Shown here piece by piece: positions 21,801-34,450 of a DNA stretch of 64,000 bases. The position numbers and the translations under genes were made by a program. The stretch covers positions 16,668,786-16,732,785 of the forward strand of contig OZ038385.1 of assembly GCA_964036045.1 (NCBI GenBank), read 5' to 3'. The stretch comes from Eutreptiella sp. 'Long Island Sound 2002'. Taxonomy: Eukaryota > Euglenozoa > Euglenophyceae > Eutreptiales > Eutreptiaceae. The notes beneath the pieces were generated by a model, which saw only the letters and a list, made by a program, of their open reading frames with translations, was not told the DNA's origin and ran no database searches. Each line of letters opens with the position of its first letter. The first letter of the stretch is position 1.

Positions 21801-24800
21801 TGGAATCCCATGGGGCCGCACAATACGCCCCCAAAAAATTCCATTGTTATGTATTACTCCTCGATACGAAACTGCACAAGTGCCAAGAAATTGCACATTT
21901 GACACAGGAATTTCTGAGGTTTAGCATCTACGATGTGCACTGTGTGAAGCACTCAAGTTTCCATCGGTTCGGTTGTTCAACGGGTTGGTGGCTAAGGAAT
22001 GGGGACTTGATGGTTGAAACCACGCGATGCGTGGTAGCACGGTGCCAAAAACTTAAAACACATGGGCAGGGCTGGTGGGTGCACACACACACACACGGGA
22101 GTCATCTCAATTTTAGTGCCGTTTGTCTGTGAAGAGCAGAAGTGAAACCCTTGAGATTGGTACAATCCGACGTTCACTGCTGGTGAATGTCTTGTTGCTA
22201 TTGTTGGGCTACCAATTGCAGGCTATGTCCTTTTGACACTGTGGAACATTTGCTTGTTGCCTGTGGCATTGTGTTTCACACGTTTCACACAATAGGAGGT
22301 TCATCGCAAGGATAATTGTTGTATTGGGCAATGGACCACTATGAAGCACATGTGCTTCACGATGTGCAATGGACCACCTGAAAATGGACCACCGTGTGGC
22401 ACCGTGGTGTGGGAGACGCCTCAATCAACACCCCTTTGCAATCATTTCATTGCCCAAACACTATGGAAGAAGAACGGCCCTCGTTGGAGATACCTGCTTG
22501 ACACACCGGTGATCGTCCCGATCGTCATGAAGTTGCAAGCCGATCGTCCTGAAAACAGGCGGAAAAAAGCCATGTTTGGACACTAGATTGGCGATAAAAT
22601 GGGCTAGACGGTTCAAAATTGCACAAAACTTGTTGCATGTGATGCGCATTTGCTCTGCGGTCGTTTTGAGCCACTCAAATGCCGGTTTTGATCCACGGTG
22701 TCCCCGAAAAGAGTTGTCAAAACGCTTACTTGTTGGCTTGTTGTTGCTGCTGGTGGTGGTGCTGCTAAAACAGTCATTCTTGGATGGCTAAATTGGCCAT
22801 GAAGCAGGCTAGGTGGCTCGAAAACTTGTTGCACGTGATATGCATTTGCTGAACAGTTGTTTTGAGTTACCTAGATGCCGGTTTTGAGCCACTGTGGTGG
22901 TGGTGTTAAAAAACGACTCAAAACGGCATTTTCACCTCCAGATGGGCCTCATTCAACACCCCTTTGCAATCATTTTGCTCCCCAAATTCTCTGGAAAATA
23001 AACGGCCCTCGTTGGAGACACATGCTGGCGGTCAGCCTGAAAACAGGCTGAAAACGGTCATTTTTGGAAAGTAAATCAGCCATAAAACGAACTAGACGGT
23101 TCCAAATGGGACAAAACCTCAAAATGGACCACCGCACCGCACCATAGCATGGGAGACGCCTCATTCAACACTCCTTTGCAATGATTTCATTGCCCAATCG
23201 CCATGGAGACGCCTGCTTGACGCACTGGCGATCATTGTGAAAACAACCTAAAAACGGCAATTTTTGGACACTATATTGACCATAAAATGTGCTAGACGGC
23301 TCGAAATGGCACAAAACTTGTTGCATCTGCTTGCTGCTGCTTGCTATTGTTGCTTGCTGTTGCTACTTGCTGCTGTTGTTGTTGCTGTTGTTGCTACTGC
23401 TGTGGCTAAATAGTGTGGCTCACCGTGGACCCTAAGAAGGGTTGTAAAACCTTGACAGTGTAAACCTAGCCCAGTGATCAAGATATACGACTAGGACCCA
23501 GCTGGGTCCTAGTCTTGCTTCATGCATAGGAAATTGCTGTGGAAGAAAAATGGCTTGCTTTGGAGGTGGTCCCGCACGTTCATGATAGTCTTGAAAACAA
23601 CGGCTCACAAACAATTGATTTTCACCTCAAAATGGGCCATTGTGTGGCACTACGGCATGCAAGACGCCTTATTGAACACTCATTGCCAATCATTCGATAG
23701 CCCATTGCTATCAAATTACACAATTGCACTACACCGTAAGATACAAGATCATGGATCGCATGAAATACACAATTGCACTACACCGTAAGATACAAGATCA
23801 TGGTGCAGCCAATACAAGTCTCCATGGTGCTCATAAATTGCAGCATATTTGCGGTGCTAAAAAGGAAGTCCATGGTACCATACACACTGTTCATTCTCCA
23901 ATTTCACAAGCTTCAACTTGGATACCTCCACTTCCTTGACCTGTTGGAACTCCCGCACTCCACAACACCCACAACATTGGATGTCCTCGCATACTCCCAC
24001 TTTTCTCTGCCATTCTTCGGCCAAAGCCACCATGTCAGCAGTCTCCACCTTCTAATCCAAGATGGCCCGCACCAACGCCTCTAAAGAGTCAGAATTCTCA
24101 AGACCGCCCCCAGGTTGAACCGGGAATCTATCCATCCCGGTTTGCTCCCAAACCCCTCTCGCAGTGGAAGCTAGCGAGGTGCCCACCTTTGCACCTGTAA
24201 ACTCATGAGGTGATGGGCTTGCAACAGATTGCGAGGCTCGCAACGGATTGCAGCATAGCTGCTTCTTCATCATCCGCAACTTATCAAGGAGGTTCAATCT
24301 CATCGGCCATGTCCCAATGTGTGCCATAAAATGGGCTAGATAGCTTGAAACCACACAAAACTTAATTCAAAGTATGCGCATTTGCTCTGCGGTTGTTTTG
24401 GGCTACTTTGATGCTGATTTTGAGCCATGGTGTCCGCAAAAATAATTTTTAATCATGTGTTGCTACTGCTGCTTGTTGCTTGTAGCTTGCTACTTGCAAC
24501 TACTCAAATACGTTGCTCACCCTCAACCCTAAAAATGGGATGCAAAACCTCCATTGTAAAAGACCTAGCTCGGTAACCTCCACCTTGGCTTAGTCCGCCT
24601 TAGGTCACCCCCCCCCCCCACCCACCCGGGCCACGGCCGCCGCTCAGTCCAGCAGCAGTGGTCCCGCCTTTGCAGCATGTTGTGTAGTCCTTTGTCACAA
24701 GCCCCACAGCACTAGCCAGCTCCTTGCTCCTGCCCTTACGGCACCGCCAATGCGATCGCATAGCAGTGTACTAGCCCTGACAGAGCCATCCACAACAAGG

Positions 24801-27293
24801 TCGGGCCCTGGAAGTCTCGCTTGTCAGTCCGGCATCCACAGTCCCGTATTAGCAGTTGTGCCCCCATGGATCCACTGTCATGGCACCGGATGAGCTTGAC
24901 TACATCCCCCAGTTGGGGTATTGGGCAACCGAGCTTGCACGTTTGCCACTCATTAGGTGAATGCGCTGGGTCAAGCAGCCATTAATTAAACAATGGCAAG
25001 GCCACGGGCCGAATGGTAAATTGACATGTAAATGCGTAAATTTACGTAATACGAAAATGCCCATTTTGGGGGGCCATGGCTGTGTTTATAGGAGCAAACT
25101 CGGTGCAAAATGGTACATATTGCTAGTTGTGTATTGCGTATGAATTGCTATCCGTACTGATGATGGATTTGGGCCTCTTTGTCTTCCAATTTGTGTACTT
25201 TTTGTCATTTTGTTCACATTACAATCACTCTTTGTTGCGGGTGCCAAAGGGTTCTCGGGGGTTGAGGGATGCCCCCTCCCCAAACTTGGGGGCAAAAAAA
25301 GGTTGGTTTATGTGGGTTCGGTGCAAATTCGTTTACATTGCTGTTTATAGATTCAGCAGAGGAAAGAGTGCGTGTAATGCAAACGCGTTGGCAAGAAGCA
25401 CAACCCTGTAAAGGACCATGTCCATCATCAAGCAGTGCACATGGGTTCTAACATATGGGTGCAACTGCTTGGTCCAATTGTGCCTGAGGGTGCCGCTTAG
25501 ATGCACCGCTAGTTGCGTTCGAAGGAGGGATTGTCTCTTTGCATCAAGCGCACTCAAGTTTCTTGGGATGCCCAAGCGAATGCCACACGGGATGGCTGCG
25601 CATTTACATTTATGGAGCTATTATCCCTTGTGGTGGCTACGCCCGCATGGTCACCGCTGCTGCGGCGCAAACATCCCGGCATCAAGTACTCATGCGGCAA
25701 ACACCATCGGGTTGTTGATGAGGCGTGCATGCAGCTTGTGGATCTTGCGGTAGAATGCTTCACATGTACTTGCCGTGCTAGCGGAAACGAGGTGACACCC
25801 CACACTATTGAATGTGAGGGGTGCCACTTCCATGCGCATGCTGCCTCCACCACTCATGGTACTTGTACCCGGTGTGCTAAGAGGGAGCCTACATCTCCGG
25901 CTTGGCTTGGGCCGAAGGCACGCAAGTTCAACCATGCTCACTTGGCCATGGTCCACGTGCGGCCACCGAAGAGGAGCAAACCCAAGAAGTGGAGGATGAG
26001 GAGCAAGGGGGCGGCGGGGGGGGGGGGGGGGTTGTCGCTCTTGGGTTGGGCCCATGAAGGCCCATGCACTAGGGAGAGAGAGGGATGTGAGAGGCCACCA
26101 GATTCCTTTTCCCACCAATTTGCAATTGGGCAATTGTGCCCACACACGATACATTGTTGCACGTCCGCAAATAGCTTATCCATTGCATTGGTGTAGACAA
26201 TGTGCATTGCTTGTGATGTGGGTGTACATGCCGTGCCACAGTGTGCGTTAGCGGTTTACAGGATTGTAAAAAAAAAACTAAGCGGGGATGTGCAGATCGC
26301 AACCGGGAATGAATGGCACCAATCCAGAGTTGTAAAAAAGATTACACAATGACGTGCAGATCACAACCAGGAATAAGTAGCACCCACTCAGAGATGTAAA
26401 AAAACTAAGCAATGATGTGCAGATCACAACAAGGAATAAACAGCACCCACCTAGTTTTAAAAAAACTAAACCGGGATGTGAAAATCACAACCAGGAATAA
26501 ACAACATCCATCCAAAGTTGTAAAAAAAAAAGGGATGTACCAATCACAACTAAGAATAAACAACACCCATATAGAGTTGTCACAAATGAACAATGATGTG
26601 CACATCACAGACAGGAATAAACAACATCCAACCAAAGTTGTAAAAAAAAATAAACAGTGGTGCCCAGGTCACATGCGTGAATTAAGAAATGATCCGTTAC
26701 GAAACCATTGGGGAAAAGGTAGGAAGAAAGAGGCATCTAGTAGGAAAAATGGTAGATTTTTTTTCGCATTTTTCGAAAAAAGGGGGGAAAACAAAAATTA
26801 ACCCCAAAATATACAATCCACTGGCCACTGGCCAAAAAGCTTCTGGCCGGAGTTTATTTATGGGCTGGGGTCAAGGTCTGCAATTCCATCACATGGGCCT
26901 GAAAGATCCTTGTGGCTCGTCTTCCACCCGTGTTCTCCAATACCCTTGTGAATCCAGGTGCTCCAAGAATTCATCTCCGCTTGGGACAAAGATGGCAATG
27001 CCACAATCACCTTCAAAGAATTTTGTGAGTATTACGAGGACCTTGGTGCACCAATCGATAATGAGGATTATTTTGAGCTTATGATTCGCAACGCATGGCA
27101 TATCAGTGGGGGTACAGGAGTGGCTGCAAATACATCGTGTCGCAGGGTGCTGGTGACTCATAATGATGGCACTCAAACAGTGGAAGAAATCAAAAATGAC
27201 ATCAGGATGAAACCAGATGATATTGCAGCAATGAAACAAAACCTCATGCAGCAAGGTATTACCGATATCAAGAAGATCCAGCTCTACTCATAA
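18867..27293 (+). CDS. CFAP161: CFAP161 homologue fused to calcyphosine-like EF-hands (three exons)
   Basis: CFAP161 is a microtubule inner protein of axonemal doublets. Exon 1 (18867-19812) starts MAMQFTPQQM and shows hallmark segments: RTLIGNWSEDIQLKEDRL near residue 13, PDGYIHFDDKVVL near residue 72, and EGMPVKANVAVILHHVQTNK, with PPNHWGFITGPP near residue 271. Exon 2 (20508-20869, acceptor CTATAG) carries RGGNGFRGLTRVLTILDDNG and EF-hand loops DDNGNRKLDKYE, DDDGNGQISVRE and DIDGNETVTFDE. Exon 3 (26958-27293) carries a fourth loop DKDGNATITFKE and ends NLMQQGITDIKKIQLYS and TAA. Phases match at both joins (1 and 0), giving 547 residues. The EF-hand part has the layout of calcyphosine/CAPSL, continuing beyond it with TSCRRVLVTHNDGTQTVEEI. 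Vertebrate CFAP161 is about 300 residues and lacks this half. The start ATG is the first in frame. Intron 2 is about 6.1 kb. Confidence 0.88.
21185..21325. repeat. GATTAGCATGCACACATGAG tandem repeats
   Basis: Three to four imperfect copies of a unit containing ATTAGCATGCACACATGAGA, the second interrupted by GCATCCACTGAAGCCTATG, which itself repeats. It sits early in the 6-kb intron of the CFAP161 gene. Confidence 0.6.
22363..24577 (+). repeat. Cluster of interspersed repeat family copies in CFAP161 intron 2
   Basis: At least four partial or complete copies lie head-to-tail: 22363-22790, 22795-22905 (partial), 22908-23480 and 24326-24577, plus a fragment near 23605-23705. Diagnostic blocks are AATGGACCACC, GATCGTCCTGAAAACAGGC, TTTTTGGACACTA, AAACTTGTTGCA, GCATTTGCTCTGCGGTCGTT, a TGCTGTTGCT-rich stretch and GACCCTAA-AA-GGGTTGTAAAACCT. 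The same family occurs at 11144-11590. Copies are diverged from one another, so the cluster is old or was built stepwise. A tandem duplication CACAATTGCACTACACCGTAAGATACAAGATCATGG-like lies between them at 23718-23803. Confidence 0.7.
23718..23803. repeat. Short tandem duplication (about 49-nt unit, two copies)
   Basis: ACACAATTGCACTACACCGT followed by AAGATACAAGATCATGG occurs twice, at about 23718 and 23767, nearly identical. It is within the CFAP161 intron between larger repeat copies. Confidence 0.7.
25513..26030 (+). pseudogene. Transposon-like ORF fragment with Cys/His cluster
   Basis: The open frame reads KRTQVSWDAQANATRDGCAF, HPGIKYSCGKHHRVVDEAC, then ECFTCTCRASGNEVTPHTIE, CEGCHFHAHAASTTHGTCTR and ends in a basic stretch (PPKRSKPKKWRMRSKG) before a poly-G run at 26020-26030. 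The C-x-C...C-x2-C-H-x-H...C-x2-C spacing suggests zinc binding. It sits in the host intron in the same orientation and has no splice partner in frame, so I read it as the remains of a transposon protein. Family not identified. Confidence 0.45.
26262..26665. repeat. 64-bp A-rich minisatellite, six to seven units
   Basis: Each unit contains GTTGTAAAAAAA, GATGTGCAGATCACAACCAG and GAATAAACAACACCCA. Units are about 64 bp and moderately diverged, with A-runs varying in length. It lies about 300 bp before exon 3 of the CFAP161 gene. Confidence 0.85.
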
Positions 27294-29864
27294 CCAAGCC
27301 ACCACTTGGGCAAGCAGCCCTGGTATATTTCAAGAAGACAGCCCTGCTTGTCATAACCACAAGATTGCAAGGTGGTATGTTCCAATCCTGTTGCACCAGC
27401 AGCCCCATGGCATCCCCAATGTCCAAAAGCATCTTTGTCAGTGAACCCAGTTGTCAAAAACTTTGCAATTGCAACGAGCACTCATTTTCTTTCGTGCTTG
27501 ATTCTTTGGGGTGCCTACCTGCAAGAGAGGTACATCCAAAACAGTTTCATGTTGGCTTTCTGTTTGTAGATTGGTGCGATTTGAATCTCGTACATTGTAG
27601 TGGTTGCAAATTTAATACAAATTAATATGATGCAAACTGAATGCAACAAAAATCCTTCAAAGGATGCACATAATTGGGCTGGCCCACAGGTGATTCCAAT
27701 CATGTATATTTTCATCTATCCATTTTTTGTTTTTTCTTTGAATTCCATTTTCGTGAAAGTTTGGCATCCATTACTCCTGTGTTTGTATTTTGTTCTATCC
27801 TTGTGTTTGCCTCCTTTGCCTAACCACAGAAACCGAAAACCGTGATACCAATATATGGTTAATTTGTGTATGCGTGGGTGTGTGTGTGCGTGTGTTTGTG
27901 TTTTGCAGACTTTTACATTCTGCAGATGCATTGATTTCTTTGATGTGGAGTGCTGCATTGAATTTGCTGCCTGCTTGGATGCAGGGTTGCAGGGTTTGTG
28001 GTTCGGCATGTGCACGTATCAAAGGGTGAGGAAATGTTGGTACTCCTGTGAAATTCATCATGAATGTACATTCATCTCGTGCTCTGTCCTACTTGGGACA
28101 GGGCATGAGCGAACGGTTGTCGGGAGATGTTTGGACATTGGGACTCAATATTTCTGGAGCGTAACTCGAGAGGGATTTCACATGAGAGTGTCGGTATTTC
28201 TCTTCAGTGCGTTTATTTAGGCTGGTCACAGAGTAAGAAAAAAGGGCTGCAACACGCTGAGCCCCAATGAGACGCACTGATTTTAGCGTGCTCCAACGGT
28301 GTCTGGACCAGTGGTGTCCAACGGTGCTGGCTTTATTGTTGTTGTTTTTTTTTCCGCCACCAAACGTTGTATCCACTATGACACTATAATAACTAGGACA
28401 TGATTTTAATGGTTGCCTTATTTGCCCCTGTTACCCATGACTGCAGCCGTTTTAGTCAGCTAGGTGCATTGGATGCAACATCCTCCAGGATGGGGTAAAA
28501 GACGCCACAATTTGATCGCAGCAGTGGTATCATAAAGATCTTCAGACAATGTCTTGGGTTCAGTTCAGGTTTCACAATCTGTCAAGTGAGCAGGATTCGG
28601 TCTACCCCTTAAAAAAAAGCAGGTAGTTGTATTTCACCACGAAGGCAGATCGCTTTTCAGGATGTTGAGCAATGATATTATTCCTGTCAAGACATCAATA
28701 AATGGACATCAGGGCCTACCACAGGGTGTAGGACCTGTGATTCAATGTCATAAACGCCGAAGGGACCTGTAGGGGTTCATGAATGAACATTGCCACATGC
28801 CATGTGAATGAATGATAATTGCTCAATAGCAACAAAGCAAACATCAAATTAACAAAGACATATGCATGTACACAACAAATGCGTTGTCCTGCGAATGAAT
28901 GTCTGTTAGCCGTAATCAATAAGGCAAGTTGTTAGATAGAATAAACCACCCAATGAACAAAGGAACTTACGAAATATGACAACAATCCCCAAAAAAACTA
29001 AAAGCATAGCCAGGGCAATATTGAGAGTACGTTAGTGCGCCGGGCAAAGTTTTCCCACGCTTTGGTGTGGCCCCTCGAGTTGGGGTCAAGGACTCCCACT
29101 CTTCGGTGTGGCCACTTGAGTGGTCCGTCATGCACAAGAGGGGGATTCTTTCATTTTGAGGTGGGTGGCCATTATGGGGCCTACAAGGGTAGGGTGCATG
29201 TGATCGTCCCATTTGTTGGGCGAAAAAATGGGAAGTTATTTTATTGCCAACAATCATACAATGTGCTTGTGCTTTGGGTTCCTGGGCTAGAGGAGGGGTG
29301 ATGTTTTGAGGTAAAGCATTGTGACAGATGGCCGGAACATTCATTTGGATGCTGGGCGCACCGGGCGCGCGCTGGGCAAACGTACCCTCATTGTGAATTT
29401 GGAGATCTGGGTTTGGGAGGAGCATGGGGCAATGTCCTTGCCGCTGCCCTTGCGGCCACAACTGAGGGATTTCTCTGCCAGCAGGATGGTTTCAAGTGTT
29501 GCAAGGGTTTGTTTGGGACCCGCACGCAACTGAGTTCACAAAGGGGAAATGAGGAGGCATGTGGTAGATGTGCAGAGCACTGTCTCAGTGGGGCATGTGC
29601 CATGTGTTGTGTTGTGCAGTCTATCAGCGTGGTTTGCACCATGTGTTGTGCTGTGCCGTCCAGCAGCTGTGGTTTGCACAACATGCTGTGCTGTGTAAGG
29701 TGACAGTGTGGCACCCTGTGCTCTGCTGTGCGGTGTGACATTATGAAAACGGGGCTCAGCAGGGTGATCATGCCTGGTGAGGTATGGTTTTTTTCAACTC
29801 AGTGAATATTTTTGAATTTCCACGTGCCCTATCTCCAGGCAGAAAGGCATGCACTTTTTTGACC

Positions 29865-30015
29865 CATAGCCCCATGGACGAAGCAATATGGACCTGACAC
29901 AAAATGTGGTAAGCAAACATCTCTTGCAACCCACAGTCTGGTTCCAAGCTGTCGATGCACTCGCAAATGAATGCCGGCAATGTTCTACTGCTACCAGAGA
30001 ACCAAAGCCAAGGGC
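29865..30015 (+). repeat. Dispersed repeat, copy 1 of a 150-bp family
   Basis: Shares with 44437-44600: GAAGCAATATGGACCT, ACATCTCTTGCAACCCACAG, GGTTCCAAGCTG, and GCAATGTTCTACTGCTACCA followed by GAGAACCAAAG. Same orientation. No coding capacity seen. Confidence 0.75.
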
Positions 30016-30330
30016 TTGAAAGGTGGCTGCAATCAGCATGTTCATTTTCTTGAGATGCACATCGTATTGTATGTTGTGGCGCGTAATATTCAGTCGGCAT
30101 TTCCCGTCTGGTCCTCTCCGGCCCACCCATTCAAAACAGGGGGTTGCTTGACAATTTGCAAAACATGAAAAACATCCACCAATGGTGAAAAATATTCACA
30201 CCTGAGGAAAAAGCAGTATTTTACCATGTTCAGCTTGTTGTATCAGTTGCTCTGAACTGTGGTGGAGGATGGCGGGACATCCGCAGTTGGAAAATACCGC
30301 AACTGTACTTCGAGTGATGCATTTTGGGGT

Positions 30331-30566
30331 GTTTCGCACAGCGCGTGCACAGCGCCCAATAGTAGACGAGCGTTCCTGTGACCACCCTGAAAACCACCCA
30401 CCACCGGGGAAGCTACGTCCACAGGGTAAACACGGCAGATTTAGACAACAATCTAGCATTTTCAGTGTGAAACATAGCTGTATGGGAACACAGTAGTTAC
30501 TGCAGTCACATCGGAGAAAATGGGTCGAAACTAGCCCCCTTTTTGCACAGTGTGGGCACAGTGTGA
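30331..30566 (+). mobile_element. Dispersed non-autonomous element, copy 2
   Basis: Partner of 8591-8891, same orientation. It starts GTTTCGCACAGCGCGTGCAC and ends GCACAGTGTGGGCACAGTGTG. Internally it lacks about 60 nt present in copy 1 and differs at many positions, so the two copies are not recent. Confidence 0.6.
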
Positions 30567-33349
30567 GCGATCTGGACAGTGGAAGTGTGATAAAGTGGCT
30601 TATGATAAAATCTGTGTTCCATGCGTCGTTAGGTCGTAGGCGGGTGGGCTTCGGAAGTTTTCTTCTATAATCAGTTGAATTAATTGGGTAAAGGGCTTTT
30701 TGTTTCACACTCGGGGACACATGCCACAAAACTGTGAAGAAGATTGGCACGAGTGGACATCAATGATTTGCCTACGTGCATGGAAAAGATTGCGATGCAT
30801 TGGAAAAACGATGGAAGGGCTTCCTATATCAATGTGAGTTTTTATTCGTACAACACCAGTTTCGAGGGCGAGATCGTAGTTGGTGATAATCCTGAGCTGA
30901 TTTCTTAAGTATATTGGAATGCTTTGCCATCCCCAAATGGAACAACCAACTTCCCACAAGTACCCAAGACCGTGGACCATTGAGAGAAACGAACACGCGG
31001 TGCGCACGGTGCTGGCCTGAGTGGTTGAGGACTGGAGTGGAGCAGGCTTCCATACCAACAGCCGTTGAATATGGGTCAGTCGATTGTAAGCCAGATGGCA
31101 ATGCTCACGGATACGGCAAAGGCTGCATAGTTCGGGGCCTCGGTTTGGCGCGTTGTTTCATGAACACACCAGTCTTTCATTTAGTCACTGTGGGCTGCTA
31201 CCACCACTCTCCCTCCAGCATAAGTAGAGCTTCTGGGAGGGCAGTGGGATCAAAAATTTGCGATCACCCACTTCCTTCGGCAAGGGGAGGCACACCTGAA
31301 GACCGTCACCCCTGACAATGATGGGTGTGGAGTTGTGATCATTTCCCGCACGAGATCTTCGGCTAGCCTAAGGCAACCAGGCGCCAGGACTCGGATTCGG
31401 AATCATCAGACTCGTCATCCACATGGGGCACATCCCTTACTTGTGCTGAGGAGGAGGGTGAAGGGAACAAGGAGGAGGACTCCAACTAAGGGCCACCTTA
31501 CGGGAATGAGCAACCCATGAGGTTGGAACCGCGAAACGTGTCCAGACGAATGCTTCACAGGCTTTGGCACCTGTGGGGCACCCTCTTCGGTGCGGGCCGT
31601 GCCGAGGAGGTCTCTTTGTGCTCAACGCCCCCCCCCCCCCCGGCAGCGGTTGTGGGCAGTTACAACCACCATGACATTGGTGAGGAGGTCGAGTGGAGGC
31701 CTCCGGAGGGTTGTTGTATGCTAACCCCGTAGGCCACCGCGTCCCTGCCAGCCTGAAAATCTGCCAAAAATGCATAAAACACGGACCAAAAACGAGCGCG
31801 CAGTGTGCGCGCGGTGCAATGCGCCGTGCGTTTGTTTCTCTCATTGAACTTCTCGGCACAGCAACAAAATGGCATAAAGGGCCAGTCTCGGGGCACCATG
31901 TCACTGTGTGGCGGCAGCCGTCCATCCTTCAGAGCACATCTGATAACCACCTTGCCAGGCAGAGAATTTGTCAGCCCTTTGCATGAAAATGGGCAACTCA
32001 GGTGTGCAACTGAGGGAATCTGGTTCACTGCCAGGTCTGTTCAAAGACGGAATCAAAAACATTGCCCTACTCACGGTTCACCTTTAAGACGGTGAATGGC
32101 CGCTGTAGTGTGCAGTAAGCGCGGTATGTGTTGGGCTGCTCATGGTGTTGTTACCGACCCGAGAGATGACCCGCGTTCTCAACGCAACCCTCCAGAAGAC
32201 CACAGTTTGGCTGTGCCTGTGGCTGTAGGTGTGATGCCCGAAGCTTCCTTTCTCGCACGTTCACGGATCGTGCTCACTTTGTTGTGTGTGGAATATGTCA
32301 TTGGACCCAGCACCAGGTTGAGAACAATGGATGCCCTACACTTAGGCTTGCGCCCAAGATGAGTTCATACCAACAACGATCACAGGCCAAAATCCTACCC
32401 AACATTAGCAAAGCATGCGTCGTAACAAGATTGTGCTTAGGCTCCACGCGGTCCTTTTAGCTACAAGCGGCATTCTTATGCCTTTGCATTTTGTAGCAAC
32501 ATGCAAGCTCCAGTGCCACCTATTCGGCGACAAATAAATCAAATTACCAGCCTGCGTGCAAACAAAATTCGAAAGAGTGTCCTCTTTCTTGGATATCATA
32601 TTCTCTTTCCTAAATTCAGACAATTGTTCGAATTCGTTTCCATGTTAATGTTTCCTTTCATTTAACCTCTGTTTGATTGTGTTTGTCAGCACATGAATTA
32701 TTGATTTTTTGCGTTCAGCTCACGCTGTTGCCACCGTGTGTAAGTGAGTGCATTTTCACTCAATGGCACTTTCTGGAGGGGCGCCGAAACAACAGAAATT
32801 GCAAAAGCACCTGCGGGGTCAGAGTTTCGTTCCCCTCCTCCCCCCCGATTGGAGTGGGACATGTTTGGGTCCAGGGGTTTCCCCATAATCTGGGTGGGTG
32901 GGTCTCTCAAATCACCCCCCGCGGTGAAGCAAAACCCTGTGTGCGCTGTGTGGTGGTCTAGTCTCTGGCGTGCACAATCCGTTCCCGTGACTGCAAAGCT
33001 GGGCTTCTACACCGTTGGTCTGTCTACACGTTCGGAATTGAATACCAAAGACCCAACTGGATTCCCTTTGCCGCATTGCCAGTCGGTCTTGCGGCGTGTG
33101 CTCCTGCTGTCAACGCCGGACACTCGTGCGCCTGCAACTATGTGCGTGTTGTACCAGACTCCTAAGGGTGCGGTTTTGTGGGTGGAAAGGAGCCTGCAAA
33201 ACCTCCAGACGGAGCCAACTTCCCCATAACCCATAGGTCAAGTTTCTTTCATACAATAGTGTCATCTAAAAATCTAAAACCACATCCCCCCCGCCCATCG
33301 GACACACATACATTTTCTTCCCAATCTTGTTTGTTTAGATATTTTCCAT

Positions 33350-33440
33350 ATATTGTCAGTGCAATGCACATTTTGTTTTAATTTATGGGTATTTGGCCGT
33401 CTTGTCTGTCTGAGCAGTCTCCGTACATTGTTGTGCTTTC
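33350..33440 (-). repeat. Dispersed repeat, inverted partner of 44345-44430
   Basis: The plus strand has TTTTAATTTATGGGTATTTGG and CTGTCTGAGCAGTCTCC. The reverse complement of 44345-44430 has the matching ATTTATGGGCATTTGGCCG and GTCTGTCTGAGGAGTTTCCC. The second copy directly abuts the 44437-44600 repeat. Confidence 0.65.
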
Positions 33441-34329
33441 TGTTGCAGCTGTTGGGGTTGTTAATGGTGCCGAACATGAGAATTGTGGTCTTTTTGCATG
33501 CTTCCATTGAAGACACTTTTTCTGTGACTTCTCTCCTCATACTTCTGGTGTTTGGTATGTTGGCCAAATTGTGCAGCATGTGGGGCATCACCTGTATTGG
33601 TTGCATCCCATGCACACCACAATTCTACACCAACTTTGTGGAGGCCCGTCTCAGCCACCTCCTTCCTACACATTTGTTTCCAAACACTCACTGTTGTGGG
33701 GGATTGGCACCCCCATGTGTCACGCACTGCCCAGTACCTTCGAAGCCACCCCCTGGCCCACCTGTACACACCGCCTGCCCTTTTGCGCTGAGGGGTTGGA
33801 GGCTTCGGTACTGGTTAAGGGTAGAGTTAGTCATCTCCCTCCCAGTTAGGGGTAGGGTTGCCAGTCTTCCTCCCAGCAAAGGGAGGGGTGGGAGGGATGC
33901 GGACAGGTTCGTCACAATGAAAACGTCCAACTGAACTCCTTTTTTGGTAGGGGGAAATCGGGTTGTCGTGCCGTCAACACAATGGGTATGCTTGTGCATC
34001 TGTACAGCATCCTCATGCATCGCTGCAGACAGATTTACGTATCCTTAGCCGAGGATATGTAAGTTATCTGTGGCTACATGTTAGGTTCCGAGTGGCGTTA
34101 CGCTCGAAAACAAAGACACCATGCTTATTTTCAAAGATCAAAAAGCATAGCCGTTGCCTGTGCACATGTGTTTGTAATGTGTCATGCCATTGAAGGGCAT
34201 CTCCATCTCTGGAGGCCATCTCTGGGTTGCTTCCTGTGAGATGTTTCCCACTCACCCCATTCATGTTGTGCGCACTATTACATTTGTCTGTTCTTCCAGG
34301 TGAGAGAGAAAAAGCCATTGTGCCCCCCC

Positions 34330-34450
34330 GGGTCATGGGAATGACTGAATGTGAAGCATCACCGGCGCCGGCTTGGGAGGGACACCAAGGGGCAGAAGCA
34401 GCATTTATGAGCAGAGGGACCACGGTCCCACTCCAACGTGCCAAAAATAC
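34330..34450 (+). repeat. Dispersed repeat with CCGGCGCCGG core (plus-strand copy)
   Basis: Family blocks: GGGAATGACTGAATGTGAAG, CACCGGCGCCGGC, and CCAAGGGGCAGAAGCAGCA. Related copies are at 4275-4430 (minus), 45090-45215 (minus) and 51080-51270 (plus). The three other copies carry an associated segment GGAGGGTG...CACCAC...GATG...ACACAGGGCC on one side. Confidence 0.65.

Noticed and set aside
33353-33934. Hydrophobic plus-strand ORF of 193 codons
   Set aside because: Its first part is a dispersed repeat (inverted partner at 44345-44430), and the rest has no motif.
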